Shown one piece after another: positions 1-8,217 of a DNA stretch of 25,873 bases; position 1 is the first letter of the stretch; the number at the start of each line of letters is the position of its first letter. The translations under genes and the position numbers were made by a program. This DNA is from CAYQJS01 sp964417895 (lineage in GTDB: Bacteria; Chloroflexota; UBA6077; SHYK01), in assembly GCA_964417895.1 (NCBI GenBank), contig CAYQJS010000066.1, positions 1-25,873 on the forward strand. The letters are read 5' to 3'. The notes under the pieces were generated by a model. The model worked only from the letters and a program-made list of their open reading frames with translations, was not told the DNA's origin and searched no databases.

Positions 1-474
1 GGCCAGGGCAGCAACGTGCAGGAGATCGAGACAGTCGCGAGCCAGTGGCAGACCGCCGGCTTTCGAGCGAGCCCGGTGCCCATCCCGCCGCAGGCAGCCA
101 ATTTCGACGAGCGGCGAGCCAACGTGCGGGGCCGCTTCCTGTGGCCGTGGAGTCTGTCCCTCACGGCAACACAGAACCTGGTCACGTCCCAGATTGGCGC
201 AGAGCGGACGTCATGGAGGGGGCGCAACTATGGCGGCTACAACAATCCGGCCTACGACACCCTCTACGATCGCTTCACCACGACCCTGGAACCGGCCGCA
301 AGGGACGGGCTCGTGGCCGACATCATGAAGATCCTGGCGGACGAGGTGCCGCTCATCCCCATCTACTATTACGGCACCACCGTGGTGGCGAAAAGAGGCC
401 TGAGCGGGCCAGGCATGATCACGGCCCTGCAAACCGCAAGCGCCTGGAACATCGAGACGTGGGAGCTGCGGTAG
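1..474 (+). CDS. ABC transporter substrate-binding protein, family 5 (SBP_bac_5), C-terminal part; 5' end outside window
   Basis: The reading frame is open from base 1 to the TAG at 472-474, so only the last 157 residues are seen. They match the C-terminal lobe of family-5 (DppA/OppA-type) solute-binding proteins: a GQGSNVQEIETVASQW start, a 'NPAYDTLYDRF' segment, then 'ILADEVPLIPIYYYG' and the usual terminal 'AWNIETWELR'. These proteins bind peptides or other small solutes outside the cell and deliver them to an ABC permease; no permease gene is visible here. A second copy with a 2-bp deletion lies at 14339-14811. The similarity between the copies stops one base after this stop codon, where the IS110-bearing segment begins. 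The family call is firm; the substrate is unknown. Confidence 0.85.
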   Translation, partial: GQGSNVQEIETVASQWQTAGFRASPVPIPPQAANFDERRANVRGRFLWPWSLSLTATQNLVTSQIGAERTSWRGRNYGGYNNPAYDTLYDRFTTTLEPAARDGLVADIMKILADEVPLIPIYYYGTTVVAKRGLSGPGMITALQTASAWNIETWELR

Positions 475-475
475 G
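1..475 (+). repeat. Direct repeat, left copy (SBP 3' end); partner at 14339-14811
   Basis: Bases 1-475 align almost throughout with 14339-14811 in the same orientation, with scattered substitutions and a 2-bp deletion in the right copy (near 14428). After the stop codon the copies differ until about 2098/14870, where similarity resumes through the Uma2 gene. The pair therefore brackets roughly 12 kb of accessory genes. The left boundary is unknown because the window starts inside the repeat. Confidence 0.85.
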
Positions 476-503
476 CAGCTCCCCCTCTCATATGAAAATG
501 CGG

Positions 504-1746
504 TCATGCCGCGGAAGTCTTGGGGACAGCGGACACCTCGTATCCCAAGGCTTGGAGTTGCTTGATGGCGCGGTCTCGGAGATGGTCGTGGTGGCGCTGC
601 TGGAATGGGGCGGGAACTTCGTCACGGTAGACCTCGTGACGAGTGAGCAGGTAGTAGCTGGTGATAAGGATGGTGTGGGCGACGGCGCCAGCAGCGACTT
701 TGCGGCCGGCGCGCCCGCGGATCCGGTGGTACTGGCGAGCAAGAAAGCCGCCCTTCTTGCTACGACCAGCGGCTTGGGCAGCCTCGTAGAGCGCGCGCTG
801 GAGCCACTTGCTTCCTCTTCGGGTTTTGCCGCTCCTCCGTTTGCCGGCGGTCTCATGGTTGCCTGGACAGATGCCGGCCCAGGAGGCCAGATGGCCAGCT
901 GTAGGGAAATGACTCATGTCGCAGCCGATCTCTGCGGCGATGATCTCTGCGATGCGACGACCGACACCAGGGATGGTTTGCAGGCGCAGGAGGATGGACT
1001 CAAAAGGGCGGAGCTGGTCCGCGATGCGCTCGCTGAGCTGAGCGATCTGGTCGTCCAGAAAGTCGATGTGCTCCAGATGCATCGAGATCAAGGAGCGATG
1101 ATGTTCGCGCAGCCGACCGGAGAGGGCACGAGCGAGAGCCTCCCGCTTGGTTCGGAGTCGCCCTTTGGCCAACTCGGCCAGGGTGGCCGGATCAGTGGTG
1201 CCGGCGACCAGCGCAGCCAGCATCTGTCTGGCCGAGACGCCGGTGATGTCGCTAGCCACACTGGGCCAGCTTGATGTTGGCGTCCTCCAAGACTTTCTGC
1301 AGGCGTTGGACGGTGCGGCTACGCTCGTCGGTGAGCGTAGTCCGCGTGCGGGTCAGATCCCGCAATTCTCGCTGTGCACGGTCTGGAATGAAGCTTGGGC
1401 GGAGCAGACCGTGCTGGAACAGGTCGGCGATCCACTCGCAGTCTTGAATGTCGGTCTTGCGGCCGGGCAGCCCTTTGACGTGCTGGGCGTTTGCCACCAG
1501 CAGCGTGCACTGGCCCTCGAGCACGTTGTAGACGGGCTTCCAATAGACCCCGGTGCTCTCCATCGCCACTTGGGAGCATGTCGCCTCTCGCAGCCAGTCC
1601 GCCAGCTGGAGCAGATCGGCGGTCGTTGTTCCGAAGGTCCGGAACTCCTTGGTTCGCTGACCGTCTGGGTCGGTCTGGATCAGGCACGCGACAACCGACT
1701 GCTGATGGACGTCGAGGCCGCAGCAACAAGGGTGGAGCAGTTCCAT
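504..1746 (-). pseudogene. IS110-family transposase (DEDD recombinase), split by a +1 frameshift
   Basis: The N-terminal part (1746 to about 1255) has the RuvC-like DEDD domain: 'GLDVHQQSVVACL' with Asp12, 'MESTGVYWKPV', then 'KTDIQDCEWIADL'. The C-terminal part (about 1259 to 504) has the Transposase_20 region: 'IPGVGRRIAEIIAAEIG', then 'HLASWAGICPGNHETAGKRR' with the conserved Ser-bearing loop. The frames meet where 'NIKLAQ' should run into 'VASDITGVS'; one extra T (plus-strand A near 1258-1260) shifts the frame and creates a TAG. Removing it restores 414 codons, the normal family length. IS110 transposases are usually one ORF, so this is a disabling mutation or a base-call error rather than programmed frameshifting. 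A GGAG lies about 15 bases upstream of the ATG. Confidence 0.88.
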
Positions 1747-1749
1747 TGC

Positions 1750-1900
1750 TAACGCACTCCAGAGGAGAGTTATGTGTGCGGGCTCGCAGGCATTGCGAAA
1801 GTTGCATTCTCAGATGCGTGCTTCCCGAAGGAGCAACAGGCGACGGTGCGACGCAATGCCCAAATCAGACTCCCATACGGGCTCGGTGCACCAGACTGAG
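1750..1900 (-). ncRNA. Candidate IS110 bridge RNA region upstream of the transposase
   Basis: In the IS110 subgroup the non-coding end upstream of the transposase encodes a structured bridge RNA that pairs with target and donor DNA. Here the non-coding stretch upstream of the transposase contains a 9-bp inverted repeat, GGCATTGCG at 1789-1797 and CGCAATGCC at 1852-1860, enclosing 54 bases that can form smaller hairpins (TGC/GCA blocks). Position and structure fit, but the guide loops were not matched to a target. The limits given are approximate. Confidence 0.35.
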
Positions 1901-1987
1901 ACCCGACCGTTCGCGGCCCGCGCACCCCGCCACTGTACCCCAGAAGCAGCAATTTTCAGACGGCAGGGTCCGGCAGGCCGCGGGGGA

Positions 1988-2024
1988 CTCCCATCTCAAT
2001 GGGAGGGGCTGGGGTGAGGGCGAG
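1988..2024. repeat. Palindromic G-rich intergenic element
   Basis: CTCCCAT (1988-1994) and ATGGGAG (1999-2005) form a 7-bp stem with a 4-base loop, followed by GGGCTGGGGTGAGGGCGAG. Almost the same trailing string (GAGGCTGGGGTGAGGGCACT) occurs at 22156-22175, marking both as members of one dispersed intergenic family. Confidence 0.55.
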
Positions 2025-2137
2025 CCACCTTGCCCGTGACGCGGTTCTTAACGCACATCCCAATCCTCCCGGTCTCGAATACCTATCCGGCAGTCCGGCA
2101 GTACAATCGGGCTGGAGCATCCACCGAGGAGCGCACC

Positions 2138-2686
2138 GTGCCGGTGAGTGAGCAGACCTTCCAACAGATCGCGCTGGAGGATCCCGAGGGGCACTGGGAG
2201 CTGTATTGTGGCCACCTGCGTAGGAAACCGGGGATGACCTTTGCACACAACAACGCGGGATTCCTTCTGACCCTGCAGCTCGGCCAGCAATTGGACCTCC
2301 GTCGATTCGCTGTGCGGAGCAACGCCGGGCACGTGCGCCGGTCGCCGGAGAACTACTTCATCCCCGACGTCTTCGTCTTTCCTCTCGCGTTGGCGGAGCC
2401 GTTCCGCGGGCGGCGCGACGTGCTCGAATGGTACGACGCTCCGTTGCCCCTGGTGGTGGAAATCTGGTCGCCTTCAACCGGCGAGTACGACGTGGACACC
2501 AAACTGAGCGAGTACCAGCGGCGCGGTGACCTCGAGATCTGGCTGCTCCACCCGTTCGACCGGACCTTGATCGCCTGGCGACGGCAGCCGGACGGCAGCT
2601 ATGCCGAATCGCATTACGCGGGTGGCGCCGTTCAGCCGGTCGCCCTGCCCAACGTGACGATTGACCTCGACGCGCTGTTCGACTGA
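2138..2686 (+). CDS. Uma2 family endonuclease (DUF820), copy A
   Basis: A 182-residue protein of the Uma2/DUF820 family, PD-(D/E)XK-fold putative nucleases that are abundant in Cyanobacteria and Chloroflexota. Visible motifs are 'FIPDVFVF' (catalytic Asp), 'PLVVEIWSPSTGEYDVDTK' (Glu and the D-x-K) and 'EIWLLHP'. The GTG at 2138 is chosen because GAGGAG lies 7 bases upstream and because the sister copy starts at the equivalent GTG; the longer open frame from 2030 has no such support. It differs from copy B (14902-15450) at about 15 of 182 residues. The family's physiological role is not established; it often accompanies mobile or repetitive DNA. Confidence 0.85.
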   Translation: MPVSEQTFQQIALEDPEGHWELYCGHLRRKPGMTFAHNNAGFLLTLQLGQQLDLRRFAVRSNAGHVRRSPENYFIPDVFVFPLALAEPFRGRRDVLEWYDAPLPLVVEIWSPSTGEYDVDTKLSEYQRRGDLEIWLLHPFDRTLIAWRRQPDGSYAESHYAGGAVQPVALPNVTIDLDALFD

Positions 2687-2740
2687 CTGGAAGCGGCCCG
2701 TGGGTCAGTTCCTATGGATGTCGGGATCACGGTCACCCCA

Positions 2741-2865
2741 CGCCAACCCTCCCCCGTCGAGGGGGAGGGGGAAGAGAAGTGGTTCCCTCCCCCCTTGCCT
2801 TGCAGGGGAGGGGGAAGAGATCCGGGTCCCTCCCCCCTTACGGGGCACGGTTAGGGAGGGGAGGT
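2741..2865. repeat. G/C-rich palindromic spacer
   Basis: A spacer of repeated CCCTCCCC/GGGGAGGG blocks. CCCTCCCCC at 2747-2755 and GGGGGAGGG at 2761-2769 form a 9-bp stem with a 5-base loop, and two further CCCTCCCC and GGGGAGG blocks follow. The same blocks recur at 17856-17935 and 20298-20360. It lies between copy A of Uma2 and the SIR2 operon and could act as a terminator for the former, though it lacks a T-tract. Confidence 0.6.
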
Positions 2866-2898
2866 AACCATGCAAACTGACCCGGCAGGTGTGCCGAT

Positions 2899-4128
2899 AT
2901 GACGGCCCCGCTCACCCCACAGCCGGATCCGGAAGCAGCTTCGTCCGCAGAGACAGAGCGTCGTCCGTCACCTGCTCCTCTGCCCCTGTCCGCCCACCAG
3001 AGCGTCGGGCATGTGGAGGCCGGCGCGACTGCAGCCGATGCGCAGCAGGTTGGATTCACGGCCGCTGAGTTGCGCGGGCTGCTGGAGGCCGCGATCACGG
3101 CGGCGAGGCAGCGCCAGGCGCCGTCTGCGCCTCCCCCAAGCATAGATCACATCGACGCCACGGTCGTCACAGCCTTCCGCTACGGGCGCTTGGTGCCGTT
3201 CCTCGGCGCCGGCGTTAATCTCTGCGGCCGGCCCGAAGGGGTGCAATGGCGACAGGGCCAGTATTTGCCGAGCGGCACGGAGCTGGCGACCCATCTTGGT
3301 GAGAGCTTTAGCTATCCGGCGCCCGACCCACAGGACTTGATGCGCATCGCCCAGTACCCACAGGACTTGATGCGCATCGCCCAGTACGTCGCGCTGATGA
3401 GTGGGGGCGGTCCGCTCTACGATAACCTGCAGGAGATCTTCACGGCCGACTACTCCCCGACCGCGGTCCACCAGCTCTTGGCGATGGTCCCAGCACTTCT
3501 CCGTGCCAAGGGATACCGGCGGTGCCATCAGCTCATCATGACGACAAACTACGACGACCTCATGGAGCGGACGCTGAGTTCGGCGGACGAGCAGTTCGAC
3601 GTCGTGAAGTATGTCGCCGCGAACGAGAAACGCGGCGGGTATTTTGAACACTCCCTCTGGCCGCATGACTCCGAGCCCGTCCCGATCGACACGAACGAAT
3701 ATGGTGACCTGCCGATCGAGCTGCCCGGCGGCAACCTCACGCGTACCATCGTCCTGAAGCTGCACGGGGCAGTGGATCGCTCGGACGCTCAGCAAAGTAG
3801 CTTCGTCATCACGGAGGACGATTACATCGAGTACCTGGCGGGCCGCAACGTCTCAAACCCGCTGCCCAAGCAAATTGAGGCCAAGCTTCAGAAATCGAAC
3901 TTTCTGTTCCTGGGCTACAGCCTGCGCGACTGGAACCTGCGGGTGATCCTGCGACGGATTTGGGGCAGCCAGAAGCGCAGTTACCCCTCCTGGGCAATCC
4001 AGAAGGACACCGATGTCCTGGATCAAAAGTTCTGGGTCAGGCACGAGGTCGAGTTACTGAGCGTGCGGCTCGAAGACTACGTCACCCAGCTCGCCACGCG
4101 TTTGAGCGCGTTGCCGTTGCAGCCATGA
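2899..4128 (+). CDS. SIR2-domain protein (predicted NAD+ hydrolase effector)
   Basis: A 409-residue SIR2-like (SIR2_2 type) protein. The first 80 residues are Pro/Ala-rich with one predicted helix near 54-73. The Rossmann-type core follows: 'FLGAGVN' at 101-107 (NAD-binding GAG motif), 'TTNYDDLMER' at 215-224 (catalytic-type Asn and Asp), 'KLHG' at 287-290 (catalytic-type His), 'ITEDDYIEYL' at 304-313 and 'FLFLGYSLRDWNLR' at 335-348. SIR2 domains of this type in ThsA, DSR and Avs-like systems destroy NAD+ on phage infection. Its stop overlaps the start of the STAND gene (ATGA, 4125-4128), so the two are translationally coupled and probably act together. Residues 144-163 are an exact tandem duplication of ten residues. 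Confidence 0.85.
   Translation: MTAPLTPQPDPEAASSAETERRPSPAPLPLSAHQSVGHVEAGATAADAQQVGFTAAELRGLLEAAITAARQRQAPSAPPPSIDHIDATVVTAFRYGRLVPFLGAGVNLCGRPEGVQWRQGQYLPSGTELATHLGESFSYPAPDPQDLMRIAQYPQDLMRIAQYVALMSGGGPLYDNLQEIFTADYSPTAVHQLLAMVPALLRAKGYRRCHQLIMTTNYDDLMERTLSSADEQFDVVKYVAANEKRGGYFEHSLWPHDSEPVPIDTNEYGDLPIELPGGNLTRTIVLKLHGAVDRSDAQQSSFVITEDDYIEYLAGRNVSNPLPKQIEAKLQKSNFLFLGYSLRDWNLRVILRRIWGSQKRSYPSWAIQKDTDVLDQKFWVRHEVELLSVRLEDYVTQLATRLSALPLQP
3328..3387 (+). repeat. Exact 30-bp tandem duplication inside the SIR2 gene
   Basis: Two identical 30-bp units (3328-3357 and 3358-3387) each encode PQDLMRIAQY. The absence of any mismatch points to a recent in-frame slippage duplication, or an assembly artefact. 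It lies between the GAG motif and the TTNYD motif and adds an extra helical turn or loop. Confidence 0.95.
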
Positions 4129-7100
4129 GCGCACCCACAAACGAGAGGGTGACGCCATATCAGGGACTCGATCCGTACGCTGAAAAAGACGCCCCCTTCT
4201 TCTTCGGGCGCGACCGAGAGCGAGCGGCCATCACCGCGAACCTTCTCGCCACGCGGCTCACCGTGCTGTACGGACCGAGCGGGTCTGGCAAGAGCTCGGT
4301 CTTGCGGGCCGGCGTGGAGCACGCGCTAAACGAATACGCGCGGCAGAGCCTGGCGGAACGCGGCGAGCCAGAGCTGGCGGTCGTCGTGTTCCACAGTTGG
4401 CAGAGCGATCCAGTCATCGGCCTGCCGCGGGCCATCCAGGAGATTGCCGCGCGGACGCTCACACTGATGAACCGGTCCAGCGAGGTTTGGCCCGCGCCGA
4501 CGGGACTCGTACCAACGTTGGAGGCGTGGACGCGGCACAACTTGGGCGATCTGCTCATCATGCTCGACCAGTTCGAGGAGTACTTCCTCTATCACGAACG
4601 TGACGATGGTGAGGCCACGTTCGCTGGCGAGTTCCCCAGGGCAGTCAATGACCCGGGCCTGCGAGTGAACTTCCTGGTGGCATTGCGCGAAGATGCGCTG
4701 TGGCAACTCGGTCGTTTCAAGGGGCCCATTCCCAACCTGTTCGACAACTACCTCCGCCTCGCCCACCTCACGTGCGAGGGCGGGCGGGATGCCATCACGA
4801 GGCCGCTCGAAGAATACAACCGGCGGCAGGCAACCCCCGCCGCGCACGTCATCATCGAGCCTGACCTCGTGGAGGCGGTCCTGGCCCAGGTGCGAGCGGG
4901 GCGGGTGACGTTGGCGGGCGACGCGAGCGGCGTCCCTGACGGTCGTCCGCAGCCGGAGGACACGACCATCGAGACAGCGTTCCTGCAGCTTGTCATGACG
5001 CGCTTATGGGAGAAAACCGTCCACTCCGGGGGCCGCACGCTCGCCTTGCAGACGCTCAAAGATCTCGGGGGAGCCGAAACCATCGTCCGCACTCACCTTG
5101 ACGCCGTGATGAGTGGCCAGCCACCAGAGGCGCAGGACCTCGCCGCCTCTGTGTTCCGCCGTTTGGTCACGGCCTCCGGGGCGAAGATCGCGTTAAGCGC
5201 CAGCGATCTGGCGGCCGATACCGACACGCCCGTCACCCAGCTCACACCTGTGCTGGAAGGCCTCACTGGGTCGTTCCGCATCCTGCGCAGCGTGCCGCCG
5301 GCCCCCGACCAGCCTCCGGACCCGCGCTACGAGATCTTCCACGACGTGCTCGCCCCGGCGATTCTCGACTGGCGCAGGCGCTACCAGCAGGACAAGGACC
5401 AGCGCGCGCTCGAGACAAGTCTCGCCGCGAAGGTGGCGCAGCGCGGGCGCGAGCTGCAGGCAGAAGCCGAGGCGCAGCGGCAACATGCCGAGGCCGAGGC
5501 GAAGGAGCGGGAGCTCGCCGCAGCGCACCGATTCGCTCAAGAGCAGCGCGCGGCAGCGGCCCGGCTCCGGCGGCTCGCCTGGGCGCTGGGGGTGATGGGC
5601 GCTATCGCCGTCCTGCTGGCCGTGAATGCGATTCGCCTTTGGAGCGCGGCTGAGAGGGCCAGCGTAGCGGCCATCGCGGCCAGGGCCACGGCTGAGACGG
5701 CCTCCACCTTAGCCGAGGAGCAGCGGAGCATTGCCGTCTCCGGGCAGTTGGCAGCGCAGGCACGGAGCAATCTCGACGATCGCATCGACGTCGCGGCCCT
5801 CCTTGCCGTGGCCGCACTACGGGAGCGCGACACGGCTGAGGCGCGCAGCATCCTGCTCGCTTCGGTCCTCCACAATCCGCGGCTACACGCGGTGTTGCCC
5901 AGCCACACGGGCTCGGTGTTCAGCGTGGCGTTCAGCCCAGATGGGCGGCGGCTCGCCTCGGCCAGCCAGGACAACACCGTGCGGCTCTGGGACCTCGCCA
6001 CCGGCCAACCCATCGGGGAGCCACTTCGCGGCCATACCAGCTTGGTGTGGGGCGTAGCGTTCAGCCCTGACGGGCGCCAGCTCGCCTCGACCGGCGACGA
6101 CAACACCGTGCGGCTCTGGGNNNNNNNNNNNNNNNNNNNNNNNNNNNNNNNNNNNNNNNNNNNNNNNNNNNNNNNNNNNNNNNNNNNNNNNNNNNNNNNN
6201 NNNNNNNNNNNNNNNNNNNNACCCCGCCACCGGCCAACCCATCGGGGAGCCACTCCTCGGCCATACCGGCCCGGTGTTTGGCGTGGCGTTCAGCCCAGAT
6301 GGGCGGCGGCTCGCCTCGACCGGCGACGACAATACCGTGCGGCTCTGGGACCCCGCCACCGGCCAAGCCGTCGGGGAGCCACTCCTCGGCCATACCAGCT
6401 CGGTGTACGGCGTGGCGTTCAGCCCGGATGAGCAGCGGCTCGCCTCGGCCAGCGACGACAACACCGTGCGGCTCTGGGACCCCGCCACCGGCCAACCCAT
6501 CGGGGAGCCACTCCTCGGCCATACCGGCCCGGTCTACGGCGTCGCATTCAGCGCAGATGGGCGGCGACTCGCCTCACCCGGCGACGATCGCGCGGTGCGG
6601 CTCTGGGACCCCGCCACGGGCCAACCCATCGGGGAGCCACTCCTCGGCCACACGGACGGGGTGCGCAGCTTGGCGTTCAGCCCAGATGGGCGGCGGCTCG
6701 CTTCGGCCAGCCAGGACAATACCGTGCGGCTCTGGGACCCCGCCACAGGCCAACCCATCGGGGAGCCACTCCGCGGCCATTCCGACTCGGTGTTGGGCGT
6801 GGCGTTCAGTCCGGATGGGCAGTGGCTCGCCTCGGCCAGCGACGACTACACCGTGCGGCTCTGGGACCCCGCCACAGGCCAACTCCTGGCGGAGCCACTC
6901 CGTGGCCATACCGGCTCGGTGTTGGGCGTAGCGTTCAGCACGGATGGCCGGCGGCTCGCCTCGACCAGCCAGGACGACACCGTGCGGCTCTGGGACCCCG
7001 CCACCGGCCAGCTCCTGGATGAGCTACTCCGCAGCTATACCAGCCCGGTGTACGGCGTGGCGTTCAGCCCAGATGGGCAGCGGCTCGCCTCGGCCGGCGA

Positions 7101-7905
7101 CGACACCGTGCGGCTCTGGGACCCCGCCACCGGCCAACTCCTGGGGGGGCCACTCCTCGGCCATACCGGCCCGGTCTACGGCGTCGCATTCAGCCCAGCT
7201 GGGCGACGACTCGCTTCAGCCGGCGACGATCGCACCGTGCGGCTCTGGGACCCCGCCACCGGCCAGCCCCTGACGGAGCCACTCCGCGGCCATACCAGCT
7301 TGGTGAGCGACGTGGCGTTCAGCCCGGATGGGCTGCGGCTCGCCTCGGCCAGCGGGGACAACACCGTGCGGCTCTGGGACCCCGCCACCGGCCAACCCAT
7401 CGGGGAGCCGCTCCGCGGCCATACCAGCCCGGTCTACGGCGTGGTGTTCAGCCCGGATCGGCAGCGGCTCGCCTCGGCTAGCGCCGACAACACCGTGCGG
7501 CTCTGGGACCCCGCCACCGGCCAACCCCTGGGGGAGCCACTCCGCGGCCATACCAGCCCGGTCTACGGCGTGGTGTTCAGCCCAGATGGGCGGTGGCTCG
7601 CCTCCGCCAGCGCCGACAACACCGTGCGGCTCTGGGACCCCGCCACCGGCCAACTCCTGGGGGAGCCACTCCTCGGCCATACCGGCCCGGTCTACGGCGT
7701 CGCATTCAGCCCAGATGGGCGGCGGCTCGCCTCCGCCAGCGCCGACAACACTGTGCGGCTCTGGGACGTAGATGTGGTGTCGTGGCAGGTGCATGGGTGC
7801 CAACGCTCCAGCCGCAACCTCACGGTCGCGGAGTGGCGACAGATATTCCGCGACCGGCCCTACGAGAAGGTGTGCCCCCAGCTGCCTGGGCCTCAGGGAT
7901 TCTGA
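4125..7905 (+). CDS. nSTAND1 NTPase with transmembrane helix and WD40 repeats (interrupted by an assembly gap)
   Basis: The ATG at 4125 overlaps the SIR2 stop. Order: 'PYQGLDPYAEKDAPFFFGR' (nSTAND1 signature, 11-29), Walker A GPSGSGKS (50-57), Walker B-like 'LIMLDQFEEYF' (Asp148, Glu151/152), helical STAND region to about 420, Ala/Glu/Gln-rich coiled coil (about 438-482), one membrane helix (about 484-503), a second helical stretch, then WD40 repeats from residue 594. The tail 'RNLTVAEWRQIFRDRPYEK' is the ending common in bacterial NTPase-WD40 proteins. The frame changes across the 100 Ns, but the flanking bases join as an intact GAC, so the missing length is probably a multiple of three. STAND proteins are ligand-activated switches; here the WD40 part would sense and the SIR2 partner would act. 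At least 1,226 residues are visible. Confidence 0.87.
5904..7770 (+). repeat. WD40 repeat array, 14 visible repeats of about 129 bp
   Basis: Each unit is 43 residues of the form H-[TS]-x2-V-x-G-V-A-F-S-P-D-G, then RLAS, then DNTVRLWD and PATGQ-x3-EPL. Repeats begin at 5904 and about 6033 before the gap, and at 6262, 6391, 6520, 6649, 6778, 6907, 7036, 7162, 7291, 7420, 7549 and 7678 after it. The ninth lacks one codon. Fourteen blades would make two seven-bladed propellers if nothing is missing in the gap. Nucleotide similarity between units is very high, implying recent duplication or gene conversion. Confidence 0.92.
6121..6220. other. Assembly gap (100 Ns) within the WD40 array
   Basis: Exactly 100 Ns, a conventional placeholder. 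They interrupt the Asp codon after 'VRLW', and the first bases after the gap complete that codon. Near-identical 129-bp units on both sides explain why the assembler failed. The true missing length is probably zero or a multiple of 129. Confidence 0.97.
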
Positions 7906-7980
7906 CTCCGGATTCTCTTCCCTCAACGACATGAGGGGCACGACGCGCAAGCAATATGGGATAGCGTCAAGTGATCGAGC

Positions 7981-8215
7981 TCACTGCATGTCCCACTCGT
8001 GAACGTTCCAGACATTGGACGTGCCGCGAGCCAGTTTCGAGGAGACGTTCACGATTCGATTCGATACAGCCGTCGGGCTGGCATCGTAGAACTGGTCTAG
8101 CACGATGACCTGATCCGTCATATGGCGCACGATGTCCGCGGCGGCCCGCATCCGCTCGGTCCACGGAATCGTCGAAACGTAGCGGTCGACGAGGGCGTCG
8201 AACTCCGGGTCGGAT
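7981..8215 (-). pseudogene. Substrate-binding protein (SBP_bac_5), 3' fragment
   Basis: On the minus strand the frame ending at the TGA at 7981-7983 encodes about 78 residues typical of the end of a family-5 binding protein: 'DPEFDALVDRYV', 'MRAAADIVRHMTDQVIVLDQFYD' (in parts), and the ending 'SNVWNVHEWDMQ'. Similarity stops near 8215, where a plus-strand BNR-repeat gene begins. There is no start or upstream portion, so it is a remnant. Confidence 0.7.
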
Positions 8216-8217
8216 TC

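Larger units (their letters stand above)
476..2097 (-). mobile_element. IS110-family insertion sequence and flanking DNA absent from the sister locus
   Basis: This is the segment between the SBP stop and the renewed similarity near 'GTACAATCGGG' (2100). In the sister locus the same interval is only about 60 bases (14812-14870). It carries an IS110-type transposase on the minus strand (504-1746). IS110 elements lack long terminal inverted repeats and usually make no target duplication, so exact ends cannot be read off. The element probably starts within 476-503 and ends between about 1900 and 2030, since 1988-2024 looks like one of the host's palindromic spacers. Confidence 0.7.

Noticed and set aside
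1252..1262. Programmed frameshift in the IS110 transposase
   Set aside because: IS110 transposases are normally one continuous ORF, and no slippery heptamer with a downstream structure is evident; one inserted base explains the break.
45..1274. A 409-residue plus-strand open frame spanning the SBP end and the IS110 region
   Set aside because: It is antisense to the IS110 transposase and out of frame with the SBP gene; its composition is that of a high-GC shadow frame with no recognisable motif.
2968..3795. A 275-residue minus-strand frame opposite the SIR2 gene
   Set aside because: The SIR2 motifs are unambiguous on the plus strand; this frame is their complement.
5904..7770. CRISPR-like array because of regular repeats
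   Set aside because: The 129-bp period is a coding WD40 repeat in one continuous frame, with no short repeat/unique spacer pattern.
8122..8217. Start of the BNR-repeat gene at 8122
   Set aside because: This part is antisense to the SBP remnant and encodes no blade-like sequence; Asp-box repeats begin only after 8218.
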